The notes beneath the pieces were generated by a model that saw only the letters and a program-made list of their open reading frames with translations, ran no database searches and had not been told where the DNA came from. Below are positions 27,985 to 37,623 of a stretch of 64,000 nt of DNA, one piece after another. Origin of the DNA: a methanotrophic endosymbiont of Bathymodiolus puteoserpentis (Logatchev). Lineage in GTDB: Bacteria; Pseudomonadota; Gammaproteobacteria; Methylococcales; Methylomonadaceae. Made by a program: the position numbers and the translations under genes. The stretch's first letter is position 1, and each line of letters begins with the position of its first letter. The stretch lies in contig NZ_FQTQ01000126.1 of assembly GCF_900128525.1 (NCBI RefSeq), positions 54,410 through 118,409 on the forward strand, written 5' to 3'.

Positions 27985-28626
27985 ATGGCAACACCATTAA
28001 TTCAAATGGCATTAGATTCTTTAGATTTCGACGCAACTGTTGCACTTGCTGAGCAAGTAGCTGACTCAATTGATATCTTCGAAATCGGTACACCATGTAT
28101 CAAACACAATGGTATTAACTTAGTAAAAGAATTAAGAGCTAGATTTCCAAACAAATTATTACTAGTTGATCTTAAAACAATGGATGCTGGCGAATACGAA
28201 GCAACTCCTTTTTATGCTGCTGGTGCAGATATCTGTACAGTATTAGGTGTTTCAGGCTTGGCAACTTGTAAAGGTGTTATTGCTGCTGCAAATGCTCATG
28301 GCGCAGAAGCACAAATTGATTTAATCAATGTTGACGATAAAGCCGCATGTGCTCGTGCAACTGTTGAAGCGGGTGCGCAAATTGTTGGTGTACACACAGG
28401 CCTTGATGCTCAAGCCGCTGGTGACACTCCATTTAATGACTTAGCATTAATTGCTGATTTAGGGTTGAATGTACGTGTTTCTGTTGCAGGTGGTATTAAC
28501 CAGTCTACTGTTCAAGATGTTGTTCGTGCTGGAGCAGATATCATTGTTGTTGGTGCAGCTATTTATGGCGCAGCATCTCCAACAGAAGCAGCACGTGAAA
28601 TTCGTGAATTAGTTGACGCTGCATAA
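27985..28626 (+). CDS. hxlA: 3-hexulose-6-phosphate synthase
   Basis: This enzyme condenses formaldehyde with ribulose-5-phosphate, the entry step of the RuMP pathway. It has 213 residues of the OMP-decarboxylase superfamily (TIM barrel). Glu33 (FEIGTP), Asp62 and Lys64 with Asp67 (VDLKTMDAG) form the expected active site, and VRVSVAGGIN and DIIVVGAAIYG close the phosphate site. Codon use appears richer in the preferred codons than neighbouring genes, as would suit a very abundant protein. It is followed after 12 bp by hxlB. Confidence 0.96.
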   Translation: MATPLIQMALDSLDFDATVALAEQVADSIDIFEIGTPCIKHNGINLVKELRARFPNKLLLVDLKTMDAGEYEATPFYAAGADICTVLGVSGLATCKGVIAAANAHGAEAQIDLINVDDKAACARATVEAGAQIVGVHTGLDAQAAGDTPFNDLALIADLGLNVRVSVAGGINQSTVQDVVRAGADIIVVGAAIYGAASPTEAAREIRELVDAA

Positions 28627-28638
28627 GGACGCAATATT

Positions 28639-29172
28639 ATGCATCAACAACTTATCGTAGATAAATTATCCAGCATTCTTGAAGCAACTGATGACTCGTA
28701 TGATGAAAAGTTGACGGCGATGCTTGATAAGGCAAATCGTATTTTTCTAGCAGGTGCTGGTCGTTCTAAACTTGTAGGTAACTTTTTTGCCATGAGGTTA
28801 GTACACAGCGGTTACGATGTTAGTGTTGTAGGTGAAATTGTCACGCCAAGCATTAAACAAGGTGATTTATTAATTATAATCTCAGGCTCCGGTGAGACTG
28901 AGCAGTTAGTTGCCTTTACCAAGAAAGCGAAAGATGTTGGCGCTGATATTATGTTGATCTCTGCTAGGAGCAATTCAACAATCGGCGATTTAGCTGATGC
29001 TGTGTTCCAGATTGGTACTCCTGAGATGTATGATAAAGTCAAAGGTATGCCTATGGGAACCGTATTTGAATTGTCAACTTTGTTATTTTTGGAATCGACT
29101 ATTTCTCATATTATTCATGAGAAAGGTATCCCAGAAGAAATAATGAGAGAAAGACACGCTAACATGGAATAG
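28639..29172 (+). CDS. hxlB: 6-phospho-3-hexuloisomerase
   Basis: The enzyme isomerises hexulose-6-phosphate to fructose-6-phosphate, the second RuMP step. It is a 177-residue SIS-domain protein with FLAGAGRSKLVGNFFAMRL, the IISGSGETEQL loop and a C-terminal helix ending near ERHANME. The start has a GGACG site just upstream. The pairing with hxlA in one transcription unit, followed by tandem terminators, is typical of type I methanotrophs. Confidence 0.96.
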   Translation: MHQQLIVDKLSSILEATDDSYDEKLTAMLDKANRIFLAGAGRSKLVGNFFAMRLVHSGYDVSVVGEIVTPSIKQGDLLIIISGSGETEQLVAFTKKAKDVGADIMLISARSNSTIGDLADAVFQIGTPEMYDKVKGMPMGTVFELSTLLFLESTISHIIHEKGIPEEIMRERHANME

Positions 29173-29179
29173 AAACTAG

Positions 29180-29207
29180 ACGAGTAGCTTTGCTACTCGT
29201 TTTTTTA
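29180..29207 (+). terminator. Rho-independent terminator after hxlB
   Basis: ACGAGTAGC (29180-29188) pairs with GCTACTCGT (29192-29200) around a three-base loop, then a T run follows. It sits eight bases after the hxlB stop and should end the hxlA-hxlB transcript. Confidence 0.85.
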
Positions 29208-29226
29208 TTACTTGAACAAATCATAG

Positions 29227-29257
29227 AATAGACATGCTTTAACACATGTCTATTTTT
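29227..29257 (+). terminator. second hairpin terminator before tkt
   Basis: AATAGACATG (29227-29236) pairs with CATGTCTATT (29245-29254), followed by TTT. With the terminator at 29180 it makes a tandem pair, which suggests strong isolation of the highly expressed hxl operon from tkt. Confidence 0.65.
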
Positions 29258-29294
29258 ACGTTTAATAACTTATAAAATAACTCAGGAGAAGAAT

Positions 29295-31280
29295 ATGTCT
29301 TCGCGTAGAGAACTTGCGAACGCCATACGCGCTTTGAGCATGGATGCTGTTCAAAAAGCAAAATCAGGTCATCCTGGTGCACCTATGGGTATGGCGGATA
29401 TCGCCGAAGTATTATGGAATGACCACTTAAAGCATAACCCAGCAAACCCAGAATGGTCAGATCGTGATCGTTTCGTACTGTCTAATGGGCATGGGTCTAT
29501 GTTAATTTATTCATTATTGCATTTGTCAGGTTACGACTTGCCTATGGATGAATTAAAAACATTCCGTCAATTACACTCAAAATGTGCAGGGCACCCTGAG
29601 TATGGTTATGCACCTGGTATTGAAACAACGACAGGTCCTCTAGGTCAAGGCATATCAAACGGCGTTGGTTTTGCAATGGCTGAAAAGTTATTGGCTAATG
29701 AATTTAACCGCCCAGGTCATGATATTGTTGACCATAATACGTATGTATTTATGGGTGATGGTTGTTTGATGGAAGGTATCTCTCATGAAGCTTGCTCTTT
29801 AGCAGGTACATGGGGCTTAGGTAACTTGATCGCATTCTGGGACGATAATAATATCTCTATTGATGGCCATATTGATGGCTGGTACACGGATGACACAGTA
29901 AAACGTTTTGAAGCGTATGGCTGGCATGTTATTTCGGTAGATGGGCATGATTCTGATTCTATTAATGCTGCTATTGTATTAGCTAAAGCTGAAAAAGACC
30001 GTCCATCACTGATTTGTTGTAAAACAATCATTGGTTTTGGTTCGCCAAATAAATCGGGTAGCCATGACTGTCATGGTGCTGCATTAGGTGATGAAGAAGT
30101 TGCATTAACTCGTAAAGAATTAGGTTGGACTTCTGCTCCTTTTGAAATTCCTGCTGATATTTATGCTGGTTGGGATGCTAAAGCTGCTGGCGCTGAAAAA
30201 GAATCTGCTTGGGACGCTAAATTTGCAGCTTATGCAAAAGAATTTCCAGAACTAGCAGCGGAATTCAAACGTCGTATGGCGAAAGAATTACCAGCAAACT
30301 GGAAAGAAGCAACCGATGCAATTATTGCTGAAACTAACGAAGCAGCAGCAAGCGTTGCATCTCGTAAAGCATCACAAAATGTTATTGCAGCATTAGCGCC
30401 TGTACTTCCTGAGTTTTTAGGTGGTTCTGCTGATTTAACCGGCTCTAACTTGACTAGCTGTGCAGACTTTAAGCACGTTAGCGGTAAAGAGCCAGGTAAC
30501 TACATCTCTTACGGTGTGCGTGAATTTGGTATGTACGCTATCATGAATGGTATGGCTCTACACGGTGGTCTACTGCCATTCGGTGGAACATTTCATATGT
30601 TCTCTGATTATGCAAAAAGTGCATTTCGTATGGCTGCATTAATGAAAATTCGTACGATTGCAGTTTTAACTCATGACTCTATTGGTCAAGGTGAAGATGG
30701 CCCGACTCATCAGCCTATCGAAAATACCTCCGCAATGCGTTACATTCCAAATATGGATGTGTGGCGTCCAGCAGATTCTGTTGAGGTTGCGGTTGCATGG
30801 ACGGCTGCTGTTGAGCGTTTAGATGGTCCATCTAGCTTAGTATTAAGTCGTCAAGGTATCCCTGGTCGTAAGCATGATGTTGCTGATTTCGCTGCTATGC
30901 GTAAAGGTGCATACGTTCTGTCTGAAGCTAAGGGTGATGCTCAAGTTATCTTAATTGCCACAGGGTCTGAAGTTGATTTAGCTGCTAAAGCTCAAGAAGC
31001 ACTTGCTGCTGATGGTATCAATGCTCGCGTCGTTTCTATGCCTTCGACGAATGTATTTGATCGTCAAGACCAGGCTTATAAGGATAGTATTTTAATTCCT
31101 GGTGTTAAGCGTGTTGCGATTGAAGCAGGTGTTACTGGATTCTGGCGTAAATATGTTGGCTTAGAAGGTGGTGTTGTTGGCATCGATACATTTGGAGAGT
31201 CTGCGCCAGGTGGTGTATTGATGGAGCACTTTGGCTTCACAGTTGATAATGTTGTTAAAACTGTAAAAGAAGTTTTATAG
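29295..31280 (+). CDS. tkt: transketolase
   Basis: Transketolase moves two-carbon units between sugar phosphates and regenerates the RuMP acceptor. It has 661 residues, the usual length. The thiamine/Mg motif is [13 protein letters not shown] to WDDNNISID, the conserved loop [15 protein letters not shown] is intact, and substrate-binding His residues lie in [10 protein letters not shown] and CAGHPEYG. The GGAGAA ribosome-binding site is 9 bases upstream of the ATG. It is the first of three genes plus tal in the rearrangement part of the cluster. Confidence 0.96.
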   Translation: MSSRRELANAIRALSMDAVQKAKSGHPGAPMGMADIAEVLWNDHLKHNPANPEWSDRDRFVLSNGHGSMLIYSLLHLSGYDLPMDELKTFRQLHSKCAGHPEYGYAPGIETTTGPLGQGISNGVGFAMAEKLLANEFNRPGHDIVDHNTYVFMGDGCLMEGISHEACSLAGTWGLGNLIAFWDDNNISIDGHIDGWYTDDTVKRFEAYGWHVISVDGHDSDSINAAIVLAKAEKDRPSLICCKTIIGFGSPNKSGSHDCHGAALGDEEVALTRKELGWTSAPFEIPADIYAGWDAKAAGAEKESAWDAKFAAYAKEFPELAAEFKRRMAKELPANWKEATDAIIAETNEAAASVASRKASQNVIAALAPVLPEFLGGSADLTGSNLTSCADFKHVSGKEPGNYISYGVREFGMYAIMNGMALHGGLLPFGGTFHMFSDYAKSAFRMAALMKIRTIAVLTHDSIGQGEDGPTHQPIENTSAMRYIPNMDVWRPADSVEVAVAWTAAVERLDGPSSLVLSRQGIPGRKHDVADFAAMRKGAYVLSEAKGDAQVILIATGSEVDLAAKAQEALAADGINARVVSMPSTNVFDRQDQAYKDSILIPGVKRVAIEAGVTGFWRKYVGLEGGVVGIDTFGESAPGGVLMEHFGFTVDNVVKTVKEVL

Positions 31281-31323
31281 TCTAAAAAACGTATAGAGGA
31301 TATTTTTATCCTCATTTACGAAT

Positions 31324-31365
31324 AGCCACTGATTAGTTATACTCTGTCAGTGGCTTCTTTCGTTT
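31324..31365 (+). terminator. hairpin terminator after tkt
   Basis: AGCCACTGA (31324-31332) pairs with TCAGTGGCT (31347-31355), followed by TCTTTCGTTTCTT. A smaller hairpin, GAGGAT/ATCCTC, precedes it at about 31297-31314. Transcription of the repeat-protein genes is therefore likely to have some independence from tkt. Confidence 0.6.
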
Positions 31366-31388
31366 CTTACGACATATAGGTGAATTGC

Positions 31389-32093
31389 GTGAAAAAAAAT
31401 AATATCAAAAAAGGCATATTTATTGCCTTATTCCTTGCAAGTCCTCTTGTAATGGCGGGAAATGACTATCCTGCATCGGATTTTCAACCCAAAGTTTTAT
31501 TTCAAGATACAGACTATAAGCATGAAGGTTCTTCTTCGTCTAATAGTTCAGCGGCATCTTTAGGCGAAAAAACAAAGCCAGACGCTAATTATCCAGCAGC
31601 TGCTTTTCAGCCTGAAGTGCTTTATCACGATACAGAGTATAAGCATAAAAAAGCAGATATAAATAATGAGTCAATTACTTTAGCTGTTTGGGCAGACAAA
31701 GCAGAAGAAGAGGCTGCATCTGAGGCAGCAGCAGAAACAGAGTCTTCAATAAGTCCGCTGTTTGCTATCGTTGTTTTGGGAATTGCTGGGTTTTTATACT
31801 CTAAAAAATCTAAAGGAACAGCTAAAGGCTCGGCTAAATCTGGTGGCTTTTTTAGTAAGCGTAAAGCTAAATCAAGTAATGAAAGCAATGATGGTTTAAC
31901 TGGAGTAGCTAAATACTTACAGAGCAAAGCCCCTAAACTATCTGGAGTAGCAAAATATTTAGAAGCAAACCAGCCAACACCTAAATCAAGTGTTGCTAAA
32001 TATGTTGCTAAAAAAGTTGTAGAGCAGAAAAAAGCTGCGGCAAACAAAACCACAGGCGTAGAAAAGTATATGCGTAACCAGAACCGGGGGTAA
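31389..32093 (+). CDS. membrane-anchored protein with four VxKY[LVM] motifs (unknown family)
   Basis: I do not recognise a named family. The GTG at 31389 is preferred because TAGGTG lies 6-10 bases upstream. The 234-residue protein has an N-terminal signal or membrane segment (about 8-23). Two imperfect 21-residue repeats face outwards (25-45 and 66-86, each with YPA..FQP.VL...T.YKH). After an acidic Ala/Glu stretch comes a second membrane segment (about 122-138), then a Lys-rich, low-complexity tail. The tail carries TGVAKYL (171-177), SGVAKYL (185-191), SSVAKYV (200-206) and TGVEKYM (222-228). The predicted topology puts the motifs in the cytoplasm. It is followed after 2 bp by a partner with nine more motifs. 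Confidence 0.85.
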   Translation: MKKNNIKKGIFIALFLASPLVMAGNDYPASDFQPKVLFQDTDYKHEGSSSSNSSAASLGEKTKPDANYPAAAFQPEVLYHDTEYKHKKADINNESITLAVWADKAEEEAASEAAAETESSISPLFAIVVLGIAGFLYSKKSKGTAKGSAKSGGFFSKRKAKSSNESNDGLTGVAKYLQSKAPKLSGVAKYLEANQPTPKSSVAKYVAKKVVEQKKAAANKTTGVEKYMRNQNRG

Positions 32094-32095
32094 GT

Positions 32096-32716
32096 ATGTT
32101 TGGCTTTATATCAGATATTTTTTCCAGTAAAAAATCACCCACTCAAGCTATTTATCGTAGTGATGAAAGTGAAAGTACTCCTTCGGATGGACTGACTGGA
32201 GTCGCTAAGTATTTAAATGCGCACAGTACGGCAACTAGAGGGCCAAGTAGTGTTGATAAATACCTGCAAGGACAAGCGCAAACAAGTAGTGTCGCTAAGT
32301 ATGTCGCAAGGCAAGCTATTGCAGCTAAACGAGCTAATAAAGCTAAAGCTACTGTCAAAGGTGCAACGGGTGTAGCTAAATACTTAGCGAATAATGTTGA
32401 TGCGAAGCCAGTTAAGAGTGGTGTTTCTAAGTATTTAGCAACTCGTAAAGTAACAACCGTTAGTAGTGTGAGCAAGTATATGCTTAAGCGAGCATTAGAG
32501 GCTAAAAATAAGCCAGCAGTTGTTCGTAATAAGCCAACAAGTGTTGCCCAATATTTAGAGAACAGACCAAAGCATACAACCAGTAGCGTTGCTAAATATT
32601 TAGCAAAAAAAGTGAGTGCTGCAAAGCAAGTTGCTGTAGAAGCTATTGATGAAGTAGCTGAACCTGTTGTTACTTTAACAGGTGTTGAAAGGTACTTGAA
32701 GCAACAAGCAAGCTAG
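32096..32716 (+). CDS. soluble Lys-rich protein with nine VxKY[LVM] motifs (unknown family)
   Basis: This 206-residue protein has no signal or membrane segment and no recognised domain. It is a string of short motifs: TGVAKYL 34-40, SSVDKYL 51-57, SSVAKYV 64-70, TGVAKYL 91-97, SGVSKYL 108-114, SSVSKYM 123-129, TSVAQYL 148-154, SSVAKYL 163-169 and TGVERYL 195-201. Spacers of about 6-26 residues are rich in Lys, Ala and Thr and look disordered. Some motifs extend into an amphipathic helix-like AKK or ARQ tail. The same motif occurs in the membrane-anchored neighbour, so both probably bind one common partner. Position between tkt and tal suggests, without proof, a scaffold for RuMP enzymes. Confidence 0.85.
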   Translation: MFGFISDIFSSKKSPTQAIYRSDESESTPSDGLTGVAKYLNAHSTATRGPSSVDKYLQGQAQTSSVAKYVARQAIAAKRANKAKATVKGATGVAKYLANNVDAKPVKSGVSKYLATRKVTTVSSVSKYMLKRALEAKNKPAVVRNKPTSVAQYLENRPKHTTSSVAKYLAKKVSAAKQVAVEAIDEVAEPVVTLTGVERYLKQQAS

Positions 32717-32726
32717 TTAAAGATTT

Positions 32727-32774
32727 ACAAATATACTACCTTCAGCCTTGAATAGGCTAAAGGTAGTATATTTG
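32727..32774. terminator. long hairpin after the repeat-protein genes
   Basis: ACAAATATACTACCTT (32727-32742) pairs perfectly with 32759-32774, and an inner AGCC/GGCT extends the stem. It starts ten bases after the stop codon. No long T run follows on the plus strand, so it may protect the 3' end or stop transcription. Confidence 0.6.
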
Positions 32775-32802
32775 TTATAATGTTCAAACTGGACTGCCAA
32801 TT

Positions 32803-32847
32803 AAATCCACTTTCCTTAATTTTATTGCAATTAAGGAAAGTGGATTT
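32803..32847. terminator. 19-bp perfect hairpin upstream of tal
   Basis: AAATCCACTTTCCTTAATT (32803-32821) pairs perfectly with 32829-32847 around a seven-base loop, with ATTGTTT after it. Together with the hairpin at 32727 it separates the repeat-protein genes from tal. It may be a bidirectional terminator or a small palindromic repeat. Confidence 0.6.
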
Positions 32848-33006
32848 ATTGTTTACTCTGCCAATAGAAATGCGCATAGCTTAATTTTATGTACAAAAGC
32901 TAAATTTAGTTTAGTAGTGCTAGAATAAATTCTGGTGCGCTCCCTGATTTATCGACACAATAGTGTGTTGGTTTTTTTAATATTTAATTATAAAAGGTGT
33001 CAATAT

Positions 33007-33990
33007 ATGGCTAATTTATTAGATCAACTTAAAGCAGTAACTGTTGCTGTTGCTGATACAGGTGATATCGCTGCAATCGAAAAATTCACACCACGTGATG
33101 CCACAACGAACCCTTCGTTGATTACTGCAGCTGCTCAAATGCCTCAGTATCAGGCTATTGTGGATGATACTTTAAAAGGAGCTCGTGAAACTTTAGGGGC
33201 TACAGCATCGGATAAAGAGGTTGCTTCACTTGCCTTTGATCGTTTAGCGGTTTCTTTTGGGCTTAAAATTCTTGAAATTGTACCGGGTCGTGTTTCTACT
33301 GAAGTTGATGCCCGTCTTTCTTTTGATACAGATGCATCTATTGCTAAAGGCCGTGATTTAATTGAGCAGTATGAAGCCGCGGGTGTTAGCCGTGAACGTG
33401 TCTTAATTAAAGTTGCAGCGACTTGGGAAGGTATTCAGGCGGCTAAAGTTCTTGAAGAAGAAGGTATTCACACTAACTTGACATTGATTTTTGGTAAACA
33501 TCAAGCAATTGCATGTGCGCAAAATGGAATTACCCTGATTTCTCCGTTTGTTGGTCGTATTCTTGATTGGTATAAAAAAGATACAGGTCGTGATTCTTAC
33601 GAGCCAGCTGAAGATCCAGGTGTTGTTTCTGTTACTGAGATTTACAATTATTACAAAAAATTTGATTTTAAAACTGAAATTATGGGAGCAAGCTTCCGTA
33701 ATATTGGTGAGATTATAGAGTTGGCAGGTTGTGATTTATTAACGATTGCACCTGCGTTATTATCTGAATTACAATCGACTGAAGGTGAGTTGGTTCGTAA
33801 ATTAGATCCAGTTGCTGCTAAAGCAATGGATATTGAAGAAATCAATGTTGATAAAGCAACTTTTGATAAAATGCATGCGGTTGATCGTATGGCAACAGAT
33901 AAGCTTGCTGAAGGTATTAAAGGTTTTGAAAAGGCAATCATTACTTTAGAAGAAATTTTATCTAAGCGTTTAGCTGAGTTAGAAGCTTAG
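33007..33990 (+). CDS. tal: transaldolase (TalA/TalB type)
   Basis: Transaldolase moves a dihydroxyacetone unit between sugar phosphates and so helps regenerate ribulose-5-phosphate. I chose the ATG at 33007, with an AAAGGTG site upstream; an in-frame start at 32935 would add 24 residues with no family similarity. The 327-residue protein has [13 protein letters not shown] (28-39) and the Schiff-base Lys135 in [12 protein letters not shown]. The long TalB-like form with a C-terminal helical end is complete. Confidence 0.96.
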   Translation: MANLLDQLKAVTVAVADTGDIAAIEKFTPRDATTNPSLITAAAQMPQYQAIVDDTLKGARETLGATASDKEVASLAFDRLAVSFGLKILEIVPGRVSTEVDARLSFDTDASIAKGRDLIEQYEAAGVSRERVLIKVAATWEGIQAAKVLEEEGIHTNLTLIFGKHQAIACAQNGITLISPFVGRILDWYKKDTGRDSYEPAEDPGVVSVTEIYNYYKKFDFKTEIMGASFRNIGEIIELAGCDLLTIAPALLSELQSTEGELVRKLDPVAAKAMDIEEINVDKATFDKMHAVDRMATDKLAEGIKGFEKAIITLEEILSKRLAELEA

Positions 33991-34012
33991 TTTTTACTTT
34001 AAGTGATTAAGA

Positions 34013-34040
34013 AAAGGCCTACAATGTAGGCCTTTTTTTT
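34013..34040 (+). terminator. Rho-independent terminator after tal
   Basis: AAAGGCCTA (34013-34021) pairs with TAGGCCTTT (34026-34034) around ACAAT-like loop bases, followed by a T run. It is a textbook terminator 22 bases after the tal stop. Confidence 0.88.
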
Positions 34041-34083
34041 GCCTGAAAGAAACGGATGTAAAATTGAGTTAGCTTCTAAGCTC

Positions 34084-34116
34084 CGCCCCCAATAATTTAG
34101 GCAATTATTGGGGGCG
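34084..34116. repeat. GC-rich palindrome between tal and metG
   Basis: CGCCCCCAATAATT (34084-34097) pairs perfectly with 34103-34116 around a five-base loop. It lies between two convergent genes. It could end metG transcription coming from the right, or be a REP-like palindrome; GC-rich arms stand out against the AT-rich surroundings. Confidence 0.55.
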
Positions 34117-34209
34117 GGCCTTTAGCCTGTATTTTATAAGCAGTCTAAAATGCTAGCCCTAAAAGTTGTCGGTCTTATTTCATGTGTGTTTCTAAGAAGG
34201 AGCGAGTCA

Positions 34210-36228
34210 TTACTTAACGCGCATTCCCGCAATAGCACCATCATCGGGGTGTAATACCCATAGGTCTGCACCACCAGGCCCGGCAGCTAATACCATGCCT
34301 TCAGACATGCCGAACTTCATTTTACGAGGTTTTAGGTTGGCAACAACAACGGTTAGCTTTCCCTCTAGGTCTTCGGGTTTGTAGGCGGATTTTATACCGG
34401 CAAAGATATTGAGTGATTCATCGCCTATATCTACTGTTAATTGTAGTAATTTATCTGCCCCCTTAACGTGTTCTGCTTTGACAATTTTAGCGATACGTAA
34501 ATCAATTTTGGCAAAATCATCAAACTCTATTTCATCAGCAATAGGCTCAAATATTTTGGCTGGTGCTACAGCTGTTTTTTCTAGATTTTCTTTGGAGTCT
34601 TCAATAATAGCGGCAATTTTAGGGGCTTCTACACGGATCATTAAGGCTTTAAAAGCTTTAATTTCATGGCCAACTAATGGCTGTGCATTAGTTGGCCAGG
34701 GCTGACTTTGTATATTTAAAAAATCTTCACTTTCTGTTGCTAACTTTGGTAATACTGGCTTTAAATAAGCAACTAATAAGCGAAATAGGTTGATGCCCAT
34801 TGAGCATATTTCATGTAGCTCTTGGTCTTTACCCTCTTCTTTAGCAATTAGCCAAGGTTTTTTCTCGTCAATATATTGGTTGGCTTTGTCTGCTAAGGTC
34901 ATAATTTCTCGCATGGCTTTACCATACTCGCGTGTTTCGTATAACTCTGCGATGTTTTCACTGGCTAACGTGAATTGATGAAACAGCTCAGGTTCTGCGC
35001 ATTGAGGGGATAATTGCCCAGCAAAGCGTTTTTTAATAAAACCGCTACAACGGCTGGCGATATTAACTACTTTACCTACTAAATCGGAGTTAACACGCTG
35101 TGTAAAGTCTTCAAAATTTAAGTCTATATCGTCAATGCCGGCACTTAATTTAGCGGCGAAATAGTAGCGTAGATATTCAGGGTCTAAATGATCTAAATAG
35201 GTGCGCGCCTTAATAAAAGTGCCGCGTGATTTAGACATTTTTTCACCATTAATCGTTAAGAACCCATGGGCAAAAACTGCGCTTGGTGTTCTAAATTTAG
35301 CACCGTGTAGCATTGCCGGCCAAAATAAGGCATGGAAATAAATAATATCTTTACCGATGAAATGGTATAACTCTGTTTTACTATCTGGAGCCCAAAATTC
35401 ATTAAAATCTAAGTCAGTTTTAGAACATAGGTTCTTGAAACTTGCCATATAACCAACAGGGGCATCTAGCCAAACATAAAAATATTTGCCGGGAGCATCG
35501 GGTATTTCAAAGCCAAAATAAGGCGCATCACGTGAAATATCCCAGTCTTGTAGGCCATTTTCTAGCCATTCTGCTAATTTATTACTCACTTCTGGCTGAA
35601 GGTGTCCTTCCGAAGTTGTCCATGCTTTGAGCATGGCGTTAAAATCAGCCAATTTGAAGAAGTAATGTACAGATTCTTTTTCTATTGGTTTTTCACCTGA
35701 AACTGCGGATATTGCATTTTTCAATTCGATAGGTGAGTAAGTAGCACCACAGACTTCACAGCTATCACCATACTGATCTTTGGCATTACATTTAGGACAG
35801 TCGCCTTTAATAAAGCGATCTGGTAGGAACATTTCTTTAACGGGGTCATAAGCTTGGGTAATACTTCGTGAGCTGATATGTCCATCATCGCGCAAACGTT
35901 TATAGATTAAGCTGGAAAAATGTTTGTTTTCTTCTGAATGGGTGCTGTGATAATTATCAAACTCAATGCCAAACTCGGTAAAATCAGCTAAGTGTTCTTT
36001 GCCTACTTGAGCAATTAAATCTTCAGGCTCTATGCCTTCGCGGTCGGCTTTAAGCATAATAGGTGTGCCATGCGTATCGTCGGCGCAGATATAGTAGCAT
36101 TCATTGCCGCGTTGCTTTTGAAAGCGTGACCAAATGTCAGTTTGAATATATTCAACTAAATGACCTAGGTGTATGGGGCCATTTGCATAGGGAAGGGCGC
36201 TGGTAATAAGAATTTTTCGATCTGACAT
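34210..36228 (-). CDS. metG: methionyl-tRNA synthetase
   Basis: MetG charges initiator and elongator tRNAs with methionine. At 672 residues it is the long E. coli-like form. [10 protein letters not shown] carries the HIGH-type motif (20-23), KMSKSRGTF is the second signature, and a four-Cys zinc knuckle is seen in [18 protein letters not shown]. The C-terminal 110 residues are a tRNA-binding OB-fold ([23 protein letters not shown]). It is divergent from apbC over 170 bp, as in E. coli. Confidence 0.97.
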   Translation of the reverse strand: MSDRKILITSALPYANGPIHLGHLVEYIQTDIWSRFQKQRGNECYYICADDTHGTPIMLKADREGIEPEDLIAQVGKEHLADFTEFGIEFDNYHSTHSEENKHFSSLIYKRLRDDGHISSRSITQAYDPVKEMFLPDRFIKGDCPKCNAKDQYGDSCEVCGATYSPIELKNAISAVSGEKPIEKESVHYFFKLADFNAMLKAWTTSEGHLQPEVSNKLAEWLENGLQDWDISRDAPYFGFEIPDAPGKYFYVWLDAPVGYMASFKNLCSKTDLDFNEFWAPDSKTELYHFIGKDIIYFHALFWPAMLHGAKFRTPSAVFAHGFLTINGEKMSKSRGTFIKARTYLDHLDPEYLRYYFAAKLSAGIDDIDLNFEDFTQRVNSDLVGKVVNIASRCSGFIKKRFAGQLSPQCAEPELFHQFTLASENIAELYETREYGKAMREIMTLADKANQYIDEKKPWLIAKEEGKDQELHEICSMGINLFRLLVAYLKPVLPKLATESEDFLNIQSQPWPTNAQPLVGHEIKAFKALMIRVEAPKIAAIIEDSKENLEKTAVAPAKIFEPIADEIEFDDFAKIDLRIAKIVKAEHVKGADKLLQLTVDIGDESLNIFAGIKSAYKPEDLEGKLTVVVANLKPRKMKFGMSEGMVLAAGPGGADLWVLHPDDGAIAGMRVK

Positions 36229-36328
36229 AGATTAAGAAATGACTTGTAGTATGAGGCTAAAATAATAGCGTTATTATGGCATAAAATAGTTTACTATTTC
36301 GATAGAAAATAGCTGTAAAACTAGAATG

Positions 36329-36373
36329 CTGAACAATAACCTAGTAAAATACTTGGTTATTGTTCAGTTTTTA
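36329..36373 (+). other. hairpin with T run in the metG-apbC divergent interval
   Basis: CTGAACAATAACC (36329-36341) pairs perfectly with GGTTATTGTTCAG (36354-36366) and is followed by TTTTTA on the plus strand. Its shape is that of an intrinsic terminator, yet it lies upstream of apbC, 26 bases from the start codon. It could be an attenuator in the apbC leader or stop leftover plus-strand transcription. Confidence 0.55.
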
Positions 36374-36398
36374 ACTAACTTGCTACGGAATTGTTTAT

Positions 36399-37490
36399 AT
36401 GACCACGATTGAAAAAGTAGATATAGAAAATTTATTAAAAAATATTATTGACCCAAATGTGGAAACGGATTTAGTTACAGCACGCTCTGTTAAATCAATT
36501 GTTGTTGAGGGTACTTCTGTTGCTGTTCGTTTGGAACTAGGGTATCCCGCGAAAAGTTTTATAGAGGGTTTTAAGCAGCAAGTTATGGAGCAAATTAAAG
36601 CGTTAGAGGGCGTTAGTTCGGTAGAAGTGGATATTAAAGTTAATATCGTCTCGCATGCCGTACAGAATAATTTAAAGCCCATTGCTAATGTAAAAAATAT
36701 TATTGCCATAGCCTCCGGAAAAGGTGGGGTGGGTAAATCTACCACTTCTGTAAATTTAGCTTTGGCTTTAGCAGCCGAAGGCGCGGCAGTGGGTATTTTA
36801 GATGCGGATATTTATGGGCCTAGTATTCCAACTATGCTGGGTTTATCAGGTTATCCTGAAAGTCAGGACAACAAAACAATGATGCCTAAAGTGTCTTACG
36901 GTATACAAACTATTTCAATTGGTTATTTAATTGATGCAGATCAGCCGATGATCTGGCGTGGACCGATGGTTACTAATGCCTTGCAGCAGTTATTAAATGA
37001 TACAAATTGGGTTGATGTGGATTATTTGATTGTCGACTTACCGCCAGGTACGGGGGATATTCAGTTAACTTTAGCTCAGCAAATTCCGGTTAGTGGGGCG
37101 GTGATTGTTACTACACCACAAGATATTGCTTTAATCGATGCGCAGCGTGGCCTGGGTATGTTTGAAAAAGTTAATGTGCCTATTTTGGGTATAGTTGAAA
37201 ATATGAGCATGCATATTTGTAGTAATTGTGGGCATGAAGAGGCTATTTTTGGTGCGGGTGGTGGGGTTTCTATGGCAAAAAAGAATAATATTGAATTATT
37301 AGGCTCATTGCCTCTGGATATTCATATACGCCAGTATGCTGATTGTGGGCGCCCGACAGTGGTGGCTGATCCTGAAAGTCGAGTGACAGAAATATATAAA
37401 GAAATTGCACGTAAAATGTCAGCCAAATTGGCATTAAAAGGCAAAGACTTTAGTAGTAAGTTTCCAAATATTGTCGTGCAAAATACCTAA
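36399..37490 (+). CDS. apbC: iron-sulphur cluster carrier protein (Mrp/ApbC)
   Basis: ApbC is a P-loop ATPase that binds and delivers [4Fe-4S] clusters. The 363-residue protein has an N-terminal MIP18/DUF59-like domain (about 5-90) and the deviant Walker A GKGGVGKST (107-115). Then come DADIYGPSIPTMLG, the DLPPGTGD loop and a CSNCGHEE Cys pair that ligates the cluster at the dimer interface. The gene appears monocistronic. Confidence 0.94.
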   Translation: MTTIEKVDIENLLKNIIDPNVETDLVTARSVKSIVVEGTSVAVRLELGYPAKSFIEGFKQQVMEQIKALEGVSSVEVDIKVNIVSHAVQNNLKPIANVKNIIAIASGKGGVGKSTTSVNLALALAAEGAAVGILDADIYGPSIPTMLGLSGYPESQDNKTMMPKVSYGIQTISIGYLIDADQPMIWRGPMVTNALQQLLNDTNWVDVDYLIVDLPPGTGDIQLTLAQQIPVSGAVIVTTPQDIALIDAQRGLGMFEKVNVPILGIVENMSMHICSNCGHEEAIFGAGGGVSMAKKNNIELLGSLPLDIHIRQYADCGRPTVVADPESRVTEIYKEIARKMSAKLALKGKDFSSKFPNIVVQNT

Positions 37491-37623
37491 GGTTTTATTA
37501 AATTCTCATTTCTTAGGGCAGCACTTAAATTAGCCTGTGACCTAGTTATTTGCTTTGCTGTGCGACAGGCCTAATTTAGGATAAAATTATACTATTTTTG
37601 AATTAACAGGCACTAAGGCAATA

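Noticed and set aside
31389..32716. Collagen- or silk-like structural repeat
   Set aside because: The repeats are short motifs separated by irregular spacers and not a regular structural period.
32803..32847. CRISPR-like repeat
   Set aside because: Single palindrome with no repeated spacer-repeat pattern; it fits a terminator or REP.
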